Assembly: GCF_019977235.1 (NCBI RefSeq)
Contig: NZ_AP024646.1
Span: forward strand, 2,232,001 to 2,296,000
Origin: Arthrobacter sp. StoSoilB5
GTDB lineage: Bacteria > Actinomycetota > Actinomycetes > Actinomycetales > Micrococcaceae
Direction of reading: 5' to 3'
DNA length: 64,000 bases
The notes under the pieces are model-generated. The model made no database searches. It saw nothing but the letters and a program-made list of their open reading frames with translations, and was not told the origin of the DNA. Shown here in pieces: positions 43,540 to 51,789 of the stretch (position 1 is its first letter; each line of letters starts with the position of its first letter). A program made the position numbers and the translations under genes.

Positions 43540-45506
43540 ACCTTGAGCCTGACTTCGCCCAGTCACCGTACACCGGCTGGACCCGGGCCCACTGGGAAGC
43601 GTTCGTGGAGCGCATGGTGGGCGCTGTGGAACCGTACCGTTCGCCGTCTGGCGCTCGTATCGACTTGCCTGGCCCAGCCAGCGGCAACGGCTCCGTGTCC
43701 GACGGGATCGAGGGTTTCGCCCGGCCCTTTCTTGCTGCAGCCTCATTGGTAGCAGGACGGAACGGGGAAGACCCCGGGAACCTGATGGAGCGCTACGCCC
43801 GGGGTCTGGCCGCCGCCATGGACCCGGCGTCCCCCGAAGCTTGGCCTCGCCCGGAAGAACTCCTGCAGACGAAGGTGGAGGCCGCCTCGCTGGTGCTGGG
43901 CCTTCAAATGACGCGGCCTTGGCTGTGGGACCGGCTTGATGACCGCGTCCGAGAGAACACGGTGAACTGGCTCTCCGGTATTATGGGCACTTGGTATCCG
44001 CCGTCCAACTGGGTGTGGTTCCGAATCATCGTTGAGTCTTTCCTCCGTGAGAACGGTGGCCCCTGGTCGGCCACGGATATCGAAGAAGACCTGGCCATCC
44101 ACGCCTGGATGCGGAGACGGAACGGCTGGCTCAGCGACGGTCCGGGGCGACACTACGACCATTATGTGGGCTGGATGCTGCATACCTACCCTCTGCTCTG
44201 GACGCACCTGTTCGATGTTCCGGATTCACTGTGCTCGACGTCGCTGCGCGAGCAGTGGAACATCGACCTAGGGCGCTACACGGACGACGTGCTGCGGCTG
44301 ACCGGTGCGGACGGTTCGCCGCTGGTGCAGGGCAGAAGCCTGGTGTACCGCTTCGCCACTGCCGCCCCGCTATGGGTGGCCGCGCTGACCGGTGCCGGGA
44401 ACCATGATCCCGGCCTCCTCCGGAGGGCCGCCAGCGGAATCGTGACCCATTTCGAGAACCGTGGCGCGTTCGAAGGTAACGGTGTGCTCAGTCTCGGTTG
44501 GCACGGCGCGTGGCCCGCAATGCGTCAGACCTACTCGGGGCCCGGCTCGCCGTACTGGGCGTCCAAGGCTGCTTTGGGGTTGCTCTTGCCGCAGGACCAC
44601 GCGGTTTGGACCTCGGTGGAGCAGCCGCTTCCGGTAGAGGCAGGGAACGTGTCATGCGTGATCGAAGCCCCTGGGTGGTTGGTCTCCGGGCGGAAGAAAG
44701 ACGGATTTGTGACTGTCGTAAACCACGGCAGCGATCACTCGGAACCGGGGGCTGAGATCGCCGACGCGCCCGTGTATGCGCGGTACGGCTACTCAACCGC
44801 CACTGTCCCACCATTGGCCGGTCCTGCCGCCCATAACCCGCTGGACAATGCAGTGGTCCTCCTGGACAGGGATGGCCTTGCAAGCCACAGAACTGGGTTT
44901 GACAACCTATTCACGCGGGAACTGGAAGACGGAGTGCTCGTAGGCGCGTCACAGGGCCGGGTGCGCTGGATCGAATCTGACGGAGACGCTGCGGCCAACT
45001 TCGGGACGTATCAGTCCGGGATCATGACCCCCGGGCCAGTCGTTACTGTGGCCTCGGCGGTGCGCGATGGTGTCGAAGTACGTCTGGCACGTGTGGACGG
45101 GCCCACGGACGCTGTCGCGCTGCGCTTCGGTGGCTGGCCAGTGGCGTCCCCGGAGCCGCCGCGGACCGGCACGGGCGGCGAGGATTTGCACCCATTTGCG
45201 GAGGCATCAAGCCAGGATCTGGTCTCGGCCCTCAGGGATGTTGCCGGGCTCACCAAGGCGGGCATAGTCGTCGAAAAGGACGCAAGCCCGCTGGGGGAGT
45301 TCGTCGCGATTCCCTGGCTCGCCACCGGCACCGTCACGCCAGGTCAGGTCATTGTGGCGACGGTAACATTGTCCCGCGGGAAGGTTGACGAGCCGGCTCC
45401 ACGTGTGACAGCCGAGCCCCTTACCGAGGGCGGCCATCGGATCACGGTTGCCTGGCACCAAGGCAAACCGACCCAATTCACCCTTCCAGCCTGGCCGGCC
45501 CCGTAG
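43536..45506 (+). CDS. DUF2264-family protein (long form), putative glycan-processing enzyme
   Basis: 656 residues, no signal peptide. The N-terminal DUF2264 domain (residues about 1-370) carries SNWVWFRIIVESFLRENG, GWLSDGPGRHYDHYVGWMLH, GADGSPLVQGRSLVYRFATA and LGWHGAWPAMRQTYSGPGSP. The remaining half is rich in beta-strand, with EDGVLVGASQGRVRWIE and a C-terminal VTAEPLTEGGHRITVAW. Start ATG 43536 overlaps the small upstream frame by four bases; no strong ribosome site precedes it. The first 25 residues also survive in the broken locus at 20832. Function is likely removal or rearrangement of a terminal sugar or sugar acid from an oligosaccharide (inference from context). Confidence 0.82.
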   Translation: MNLEPDFAQSPYTGWTRAHWEAFVERMVGAVEPYRSPSGARIDLPGPASGNGSVSDGIEGFARPFLAAASLVAGRNGEDPGNLMERYARGLAAAMDPASPEAWPRPEELLQTKVEAASLVLGLQMTRPWLWDRLDDRVRENTVNWLSGIMGTWYPPSNWVWFRIIVESFLRENGGPWSATDIEEDLAIHAWMRRRNGWLSDGPGRHYDHYVGWMLHTYPLLWTHLFDVPDSLCSTSLREQWNIDLGRYTDDVLRLTGADGSPLVQGRSLVYRFATAAPLWVAALTGAGNHDPGLLRRAASGIVTHFENRGAFEGNGVLSLGWHGAWPAMRQTYSGPGSPYWASKAALGLLLPQDHAVWTSVEQPLPVEAGNVSCVIEAPGWLVSGRKKDGFVTVVNHGSDHSEPGAEIADAPVYARYGYSTATVPPLAGPAAHNPLDNAVVLLDRDGLASHRTGFDNLFTRELEDGVLVGASQGRVRWIESDGDAAANFGTYQSGIMTPGPVVTVASAVRDGVEVRLARVDGPTDAVALRFGGWPVASPEPPRTGTGGEDLHPFAEASSQDLVSALRDVAGLTKAGIVVEKDASPLGEFVAIPWLATGTVTPGQVIVATVTLSRGKVDEPAPRVTAEPLTEGGHRITVAWHQGKPTQFTLPAWPAP

Positions 45507-45641
45507 GCACAGAACGAGCCGACGATTGGAGGGGCGTCGACGACCTGGCCGATCTTGCCTTGCCGGGCTCGTCGTGAGCAGACGAGCGGTGCCGATACCA
45601 GTCAAGTATTGGAGCCCACGTTGGCGGGGTGGAGGCACGGC

Positions 45642-47016
45642 CTGGTAGTACTTTGTTAGGTTTTTCGGCGAAGGGCTTTTTGATCGCCGACCTGACCTGC
45701 TAATTTCGTTTCGTGGGCATGGAAGACACATCACTGCGGGTCGAGCTGGAGGACTTCGTCGGGCAAGTGTTTGCGTCGTTGGGCCGGAAAGACCAGCGTG
45801 CCAAGGGCCGGCTGTATCTGCAGGGGTTGATGCTGGAGGGACGGCGCAAGTCGATGCAGCCGATGGACGAGCGCCTGGATGTGGACCACCAGCAGCTGCA
45901 GCAGTTCGTCTCGTCCTCGCCGTGGAAGGTCGAACCGGTCCGCCGCCGCCTGGCCACCCTGGCTGAGGAAGCCATCGCCCCGGAGGCGTGGGTTATCGAC
46001 GATACCGGCTTCAAGAAGGACGGGGCGGCCTCGGCGTGTGTGGCGCGCCCGTACTCGGGCACGCTGGGCAAGATCGGCAACTGCCAGGTTGCCGCGACCG
46101 TGCACATGGTCAGCGACCAGGCTTCGGCCCCGGTGAACTGGCGCTTGTTCGTGCCCGAGGCCTGGGACGACACCTGTGCGGACACCAACGAGCACGCCGA
46201 AGCCGTCGCCGCCCGCAGGATGAAGGCGAGGATCCCGGATTACGTGCGGAACCGGCCCCAATGGGAGCTGGCGCTGGAGATGAGCGATGAACTCGCCCAT
46301 TGGGGACGCAAGTGCCCGGTCGCGGTTGCCGACGCCGGGTACGGGGACAACGCGTTGTTCCGGCTCGAGCTGACCCGGAGGTCCATTCCGTGGGTGATGG
46401 CGGTCAAGGCATCCACCAGCGCCTACCCGGCCGATGCCGTTCCCGAACTCGCCGAACGCACCAGCCCCAGGGGCCGGCCCAGCGTGCCCCGCTACCGACA
46501 GGACCCGGCCGGCCTGGCACCAAAACCGGTCGCGGGAACAAGACCGCCGCCATGAAATCCCGCTTCCTGGCCCTGCGCGTCAGGCCCGCCAGCCGGCACA
46601 TCGCTCCGGGACAAGACGGATCGCTGCCCGAGGCCTGGCTGATCGCCGAATGGCCACCCGGCGCCAAGGAACCCACCGACTACTGGCTCTCCGACCTGCC
46701 CGCCGACACGCCGGCCAGGACCCTGTCAGGCTGGCAAAAATCCGATGGCGCATCGAACACGACCACCGCGAACTGAAAACCGGGCTCGGCCTCTCCCACT
46801 TCGAGGGACGGTCCTTCCCGGGCTTCCACCACTACGTCACCCTCGTGTCAGCGGCGCACCTGTTCATCACACGGAAACGCCTCGCCACACCAAAAGCAGC
46901 AGGGGCAGCCTGAGCCTCTACGGGGTCCTCAAAGAACTCCAGCGGATCCTCATCCGACAGCTCGCCCGCTGCCCCTACTGCCAACACGCGCCACCAACCT
47001 AACAAAGTATTACTAG
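45642..47016 (+). mobile_element. IS701-family insertion sequence with a frameshifted transposase
   Basis: Terminal inverted repeats: CTGGTAGTACTTTGTTAGG at the left (45642-45662, followed by TT) and the reverse complement of 46996-47016 at the right, 19 of 21 positions equal. The transposase starts near 45713 (MEDTSLRVELEDFVGQVFAS, LVQ-type IDDTGFKKDG, VADAGYGDN) and breaks near 46520 and 46735; KSRFLALRVRPASRHIAPGQ, PTDYWLSDLPADTP and RWRIEHDHRELKTGLGLSHF continue in other frames. It is therefore inactive. No target duplication was identified. Confidence 0.8.
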
Positions 47017-47956
47017 GGCGTGTCTCCTAAATCGGCGGCTTGCTGGCTGGAATGCTTGAACGGTGTCGAGAACATCTGTTTTGAGTGATGATCAGTAGTC
47101 ACAGATCGAGCCACTTCTGCCAAGTTCAGAGGGGCGGCGCGGCCGCCCGTTTCGTGGCCATCGCCAAGTCGTAGAAGGAATCATTTACCGGTATCGCTGC
47201 GGTATTGCCTGGCGGGATCTGCCGGCGGAGTTCGGTCCGTGGCAGACCGTATGGAAGCGGCACCGCCGTTTCGCCTCCGACGGCACGTGGGACAGGATCC
47301 GCTCACGGCTTCTGGCCGAAGCGGACGCGGCCGGGATGATCGGCTGGACCGTGTCGGTGGACTCGACCATCAACCGAGCCAACCAGCACGGGACGAACCT
47401 TCCCCGAAACACAGGGGGAACTCCCGAATTACAAGAAACTGTTTGCTGAACCGCCTGACCATGCGATCGGCCGTTCCCGCGGCGGGCTGAGCACCAAGAT
47501 CCACCACGTCTGCGACGGTAACGGCCGCCCGCTGGCAATGATTCTTGGCCCCGGACAGGCGGCGACTCGCCCATGTTCCCCGTCGTCATGGAAGCAGTAC
47601 GCGTGCCCCACCTCGGCGGCGGCCGCGCCAGAACCCGGCCGGATACCGTGATGGGTGACAAGGCGTACTCATCCCGCGCGAATCGGTCGCTGCTGCGAGG
47701 CCGCGGCATCAAAACCGTCATCCCCGAGCCCTCTGACCAGATCGGGCTCCGCAAACGCCGTGGTTCACGTGGCGGGCGCCCCGTGAACTTCGACTCCGAA
47801 ACCTACATAAGCCGCAACACTGTCGCAAGGTCCTTCAGCCTTTTCAAACAATGGCGCGGGATCGCGACCCGCTAAGACAAGCTCGCACTGACCTACCGCG
47901 CCGACGTCGTCGTTTATGCCGTCGTCATCTGGCTACGCCAATAAGGAGACACGCCC
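47016..47956 (+). mobile_element. IS5-family (IS427-type) insertion sequence with a dead transposase
   Basis: Ends GGGCGTGTCTCCT (47016-47028) and AGGAGACACGCCC (47944-47956) are exact inverted repeats flanked by TA on both sides, the expected target duplication. The transposase (about 47063-47944) shows IYRYRCGIAWRDLPAEFGPW, VDSTINRANQHG, GGLSTKIHHVCDGNGRPLAM, VMGDKAYSSRANRSLLR and FSLFKQWRGIATR. An early TAG and at least one frameshift near 47440 inactivate it. It abuts the IS701 element. Confidence 0.85.
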
Positions 47957-47959
47957 TAA

Positions 47960-48251
47960 CCCTCCTCACCGGCAACGGCGTGTAGGATGCCGTCGGCACC
48001 GGGATGATAGGCATCCTGCTGGTGCTGATCGCTGTCGTTCTGGCCCTCGAACCCAAATCGGTGCTGTTGGGTGAACCCGCCTCCAAGGACGACCGCGACA
48101 AGATCACCACGCCATCGAGGATGGCGGCACGCGCGTCATCCACCTGAAGACCCTCTATCTGGAACCGGACCTTCGCCGGACGGACGCCACGGACGTGGCG
48201 CCGTCGGAAGCAGCGGCCGGCAATACTGCGGAGCGCAACGCCAAAGCCTGA
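47960..48251 (+). pseudogene. C-terminal part of a cation diffusion facilitator transporter
   Basis: The frames read MIGILLVLIAVVLALEPKSV and LLGEPASKDDRDKI, then after a shift GTRVIHLKTLYLEPD, matching the last membrane helix and the cytoplasmic domain of CDF metal exporters. It was cut by the IS5 element and carries a frameshift. Confidence 0.6.
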
Positions 48252-48289
48252 CACCGGGCACCTGCTGCACGAACCTTCATGCTCTACCA

Positions 48290-48640
48290 ACCATCAGGCC
48301 GCTGACCATGGCCACGCCCAGGCCAAGGATGGCCAGGACGGCTCCCACCAGGGCAGGGGCAACGTAACCCGGGCTTGCGATCACCACGCCGCCAGGAAGG
48401 AGCGAGCGCGTTGGCCACTTTCAGCGCGGCAGGGTTGAGGAGGAGGGGTTGCTGGCCACCTAGGTCATGGTGTGGGCGATGTAGGTGTAGGTGGCGAAAA
48501 AGCCGTCGCAGCCAAGAATTCCGATCAAGATGGCAAGCCAGACCTGCAGCCGCTTCAGCACCCGAGCTCGGGCCGGATGCTGGCATCGGGGTGTGCTGCC
48601 TGGAACGGCACAAACCTCACAGCAGCGCCAACGTCAGAAG
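48290..48640 (-). pseudogene. Remnant of an MFS transporter
   Basis: Minus-strand readings LKRLQVWLAILIGILGCDGF and FATYTYIAHTMT, then SPGYVAPALVGAVLAILGLG in a shifted frame, resemble helices of sugar-efflux-type MFS transporters. Several stops and shifts interrupt it. Confidence 0.5.
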
Positions 48641-48689
48641 GCCAAAGGCTCCCACGAGGACAAACAGCAGGCACCAGCCGAATGCCTGG

Positions 48690-49160
48690 CCTACCCAGGT
48701 GGCCAGCGGCACATCCCCACGTTGGAGACAGGCAATCCCGGTGCGGGGTAGCCACGCCGAGATCCTCGAGAATCCCGACCGTGGCGGCTTTCGAGGCTGG
48801 TTCCACGAGCCGGGCGAACACCATCGCGGCGAACGCCTCGTCCCCGAGGACGTCGAATCTCAGCCCGGGAGTAGGCGGCTTCCGCCAGGACCTCCCAGAG
48901 CACCTCGCACTGTGAGCCGGCAACCACCGCAGAGTGCGCCGGAGGCACGGATTCTGCGCCGGCCCGGGAGAGGTCGAACTCAAAGGCCTGATCTTCGGCA
49001 TTCAGGTGCTCCTGTCCGGCGCACCAAGGCTGCCACCCCAGCGTCGTCGTGGGCCGAGCCGAGATGCTCAAGGATCCGGCGGACCCCGGAACGCTTCTCC
49101 ACGATCTGAACCGCGGTGGCGCCCGAGACGGTGTTCACCTTGCGGATATGCGCAGACACC
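48690..49160 (-). pseudogene. Remnant of an IS1634-like transposase
   Basis: Minus-strand pieces VSAHIRKVNTVSGATAVQIV, GVRRILEHLGSAHDDA, and VLGDEAFAAMVFARLVEPAS then KAATVGILEDLGV match the N-terminal part of IS1634-like transposases. They lie in different frames, and the C-terminal half is missing. Confidence 0.6.
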
Positions 49161-49424
49161 CCAGAAGGCTACCCGATAGTGCCCCATTTCGGGAGACGAC
49201 CCTTGCCTGAACTGCGCAAACACTCCAGTACCCCAATCGCCTGTGCAATCGGGGGTCTGGCTGGCGGATATTTCCGACGGCGATCCTCGGCCGCTCGAAG
49301 ACCACGACCAGCTGAGACGGATCAGCACTACTACGAAAAGAAGCGGGCACAGGTAATAGACCCGGGCGAATCTCGCCACGAAGAAGTTGCAACGATTTGC
49401 TCGGAGCGGAATCGCGTGTGCGCG

Positions 49425-51209
49425 TCAGGCACGCTCGATCCGAACCAGACCGGAGGGGGGGACGTTGATCGGCCATACGTCGGGGCGGACCATAGTATCG
49501 TGTCGGATCTCGGTCCCGGTGCAGTCGTACAGCACGAGGTTGACCGGGTCAGGACCGGCACCCTCGATGAGAACACGTGATTGTCCGCTTCCGTTGACCA
49601 CGATGACCGGCCGATCGACCCCCTGCACGTGCACCACAGGGTCGGTGTACACCGCCACTACTGTCTCGTATTCATTCTCGGCGCGGACCTGAGTGTAGCG
49701 GGCGTCCGGCCTCGACGGCGTGAGCCTGCCGCCTAATAGGACGTCAGCATGATCACGAAGAAATTTCAGCCAAAAACCTACGGCGCGCTTTTGTTCGGCC
49801 GACGCTTTGTCCAGGTCAATCGACACCTGCGGTGCGGCAAACAACGTATTAATGAAGTGGCTCGCTACAACCTCAGCAGGCGCATCTCGATGCCACATCA
49901 TCATGTCCGAGTGCACTGCACGGTCGCCGGCCAGCAGGCGGGCATCGATCGTCCGGACTCGATTCTCGATAGCATCCATTGGGCAGTCGTTGGCTCTGAC
50001 GAAGGTGCCGAATTGCCACAGCCGGGGGTGCACATAGTCCTGCCGAAATTCGATAAGCACTTCATCTCGGAGCTGGCGCATCAGGTCGGTAATCGCCTGA
50101 AGTACCTTTTCCACGCCCTCGTCAACCGTCTCACTGTCACTACCTAAACCGGCCGGGCCACTCGAACGAGCCCATTGGTCAATGAAGTCAATCTTCAGCC
50201 CATCGACATTCCAGTCGCGCACTGGCCGGATGCAGGCTTCGACGATGTGTTCGCGAACTTCGGGATAGCGCGGATCCAGAACGGCAAAACGATCACCTTC
50301 AACACGATCCAGAGTCTTGTCCTTGAACCGATCCCACACACGTGATTGATCCCCGACGAATGGAGGTGCGACCCACAGCACGTACTGGAGCCCCAGATCG
50401 TGGACGCGCTGCACATGGGCGGTCATGTCAGGAAACCGGTCTGCATCAGGTTCCCAGTCGCCACACGACGCGTAATAGGCGTCTACGATATTGTCGTATT
50501 CTCCGTTGACGTCGCTGTTCTGCCACCCTCCATCAACGATAATGGCGCGGCACCCATATGGCGCGCTGGTCAATGCATGGTGCTCCACAGTGTCGGCCGA
50601 AATCTGCTGATGGTCGCTGTACCACGTGGAGTACATCGCCTGCCGAGCCAGCCGCGGAACCGGCAGGATCTGGTCACCGAGCTCACTTGCCCAGTCAGCC
50701 GTCACAGCGCGTAACGCCTCGGCAAAGTGGAGCCCTCGGAGGTCTATCCGCAACGTAAATCGTCGAGCTTCGGTCGAGGACGCGACGTCGCTCACCACTA
50801 TGCGTATGTGGTACTCGCCGTTTTCCTCGTCGACGCCCAGGGTAAAGTCACAGCCTCGCACATGCGACGACAGCCCAACCACCAGTGGACTGCGATCACA
50901 GGCGTCGACAAGTGCCGCGACGGGTGCAGACTTTGCTGATCGAACATTCCGGCGGGAATGTGAGCCCCAATCGGGCGGCAGATCGCGGGCGGAGGTGTGC
51001 ACAGGCTGCCATACTGTCACTGCCTCAGACGCCGGCCACCACCACTCGATAACAACAGCACCTGTCGCCTCGACGTCGTATCGGACAATGCCCGGTTCCG
51101 CACCGTCTGCTGGCAGGATCGTGTGATGGCCACTCACTGTGCCGACCCGTCGAGTCTGATCGGGCCCGAGGATCTCGAACGACGACACCTGATTTATGGT
51201 GTTGAGCAC
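49425..51209 (-). CDS. GH36-like alpha-galactosidase-family hydrolase
   Basis: 594 residues from GTG 51209, no signal peptide. An N-terminal beta domain is followed from residue about 190 by the TIM barrel: MYSTWYSDHQQISADTV, IIVDGGWQN, RFPDMTAHVQRVHDLGLQYV, LWVAPPFVG, and DGLKIDFIDQW, where Asp341 is the expected nucleophile; the acid/base is probably in RANDCPMDAIENR. These features fit melibiase/GH36-type enzymes acting on alpha-linked sugars. TAAGGAG lies 12 bases upstream of the GTG, rather far; ATG 51248 is an alternative. Motif D and an inverted repeat lie about 300 bases upstream. Confidence 0.8.
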   Translation of the reverse strand: MLNTINQVSSFEILGPDQTRRVGTVSGHHTILPADGAEPGIVRYDVEATGAVVIEWWWPASEAVTVWQPVHTSARDLPPDWGSHSRRNVRSAKSAPVAALVDACDRSPLVVGLSSHVRGCDFTLGVDEENGEYHIRIVVSDVASSTEARRFTLRIDLRGLHFAEALRAVTADWASELGDQILPVPRLARQAMYSTWYSDHQQISADTVEHHALTSAPYGCRAIIVDGGWQNSDVNGEYDNIVDAYYASCGDWEPDADRFPDMTAHVQRVHDLGLQYVLWVAPPFVGDQSRVWDRFKDKTLDRVEGDRFAVLDPRYPEVREHIVEACIRPVRDWNVDGLKIDFIDQWARSSGPAGLGSDSETVDEGVEKVLQAITDLMRQLRDEVLIEFRQDYVHPRLWQFGTFVRANDCPMDAIENRVRTIDARLLAGDRAVHSDMMMWHRDAPAEVVASHFINTLFAAPQVSIDLDKASAEQKRAVGFWLKFLRDHADVLLGGRLTPSRPDARYTQVRAENEYETVVAVYTDPVVHVQGVDRPVIVVNGSGQSRVLIEGAGPDPVNLVLYDCTGTEIRHDTMVRPDVWPINVPPSGLVRIERA

Positions 51210-51500
51210 GGTAATTTTCTTCTCCTTAGATTCGGGTTTGTTCCGCATGCACAGGCATGTTCCTGGCACGCAGGGTTTAGCCAGGGGAAAGTCTCGACAG
51301 TGGCTGGTTCCACCGCGTGGGTCACCGGCGGTCTCTAAACCGGGGGATACATAACGTGCTGGTCCCGGTGTCTGCCTAATGCGGGGAGTACGCCCCTCTA
51401 TCGGTTGTCCATCAAGGCAAACGGAGATCACATCGTGCCCATTATCGAAAACTTCACCGCGGTAGGGGCGAATCCAGCTGCAGAGTCCCACACTAGTTGG

Positions 51501-51530
51501 CAATTTGAGCCAATAGAATGTGTCAAATTG
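51501..51530. promoter_or_regulatory. Inverted repeat CAATTTGA-N14-TCAAATTG upstream of the GH36-like gene
   Basis: Perfect 8-bp arms at 51501-51508 and 51523-51530, directly next to motif copy D. Confidence 0.4.
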
Positions 51531-51533
51531 CGC

Positions 51534-51554
51534 GAAAGTGAAACAAAATTGACC
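51534..51554 (-). promoter_or_regulatory. Copy D of the shared motif (GAAAGTGAAACAAAATTGAC)
   Basis: Matches copy E except for GTGAAAC in place of GTAGGAC. Orientation relative to the downstream minus-strand gene is the same as for copies A and B. Confidence 0.4.
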
Positions 51555-51667
51555 GGGTTGACCTTTTCACAGTGAACCGTCCCGGGATGCTCCTATTGGT
51601 GTCAATTTGCGTTTTGGGTTGCTTGGTCGATCAGCCATTTCCGGTAGGTAGCGAGAAGGGGTGAGCG

Positions 51668-51718
51668 GATATTGATGGCCTGACCCGGTCATTCACACCG
51701 GCTCAGGCCATCAATATC
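51668..51718 (-). terminator. Very stable hairpin after the DUF4038 gene
   Basis: Perfect 16-bp stem (GATATTGATGGCCTGA 51668-51683 with TCAGGCCATCAATATC 51703-51718) and an inner CCGGT/ACCGG stem. It lies 72 bases beyond the stop codon of the gene ending at 51790. Confidence 0.7.
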
Positions 51719-51789
51719 AAGTGTCCAGATGCTGCGGATTTCTCAAGGCATGCTTGGCTTTGGTTACGCCTGGACCGTCTTGAAAGACG

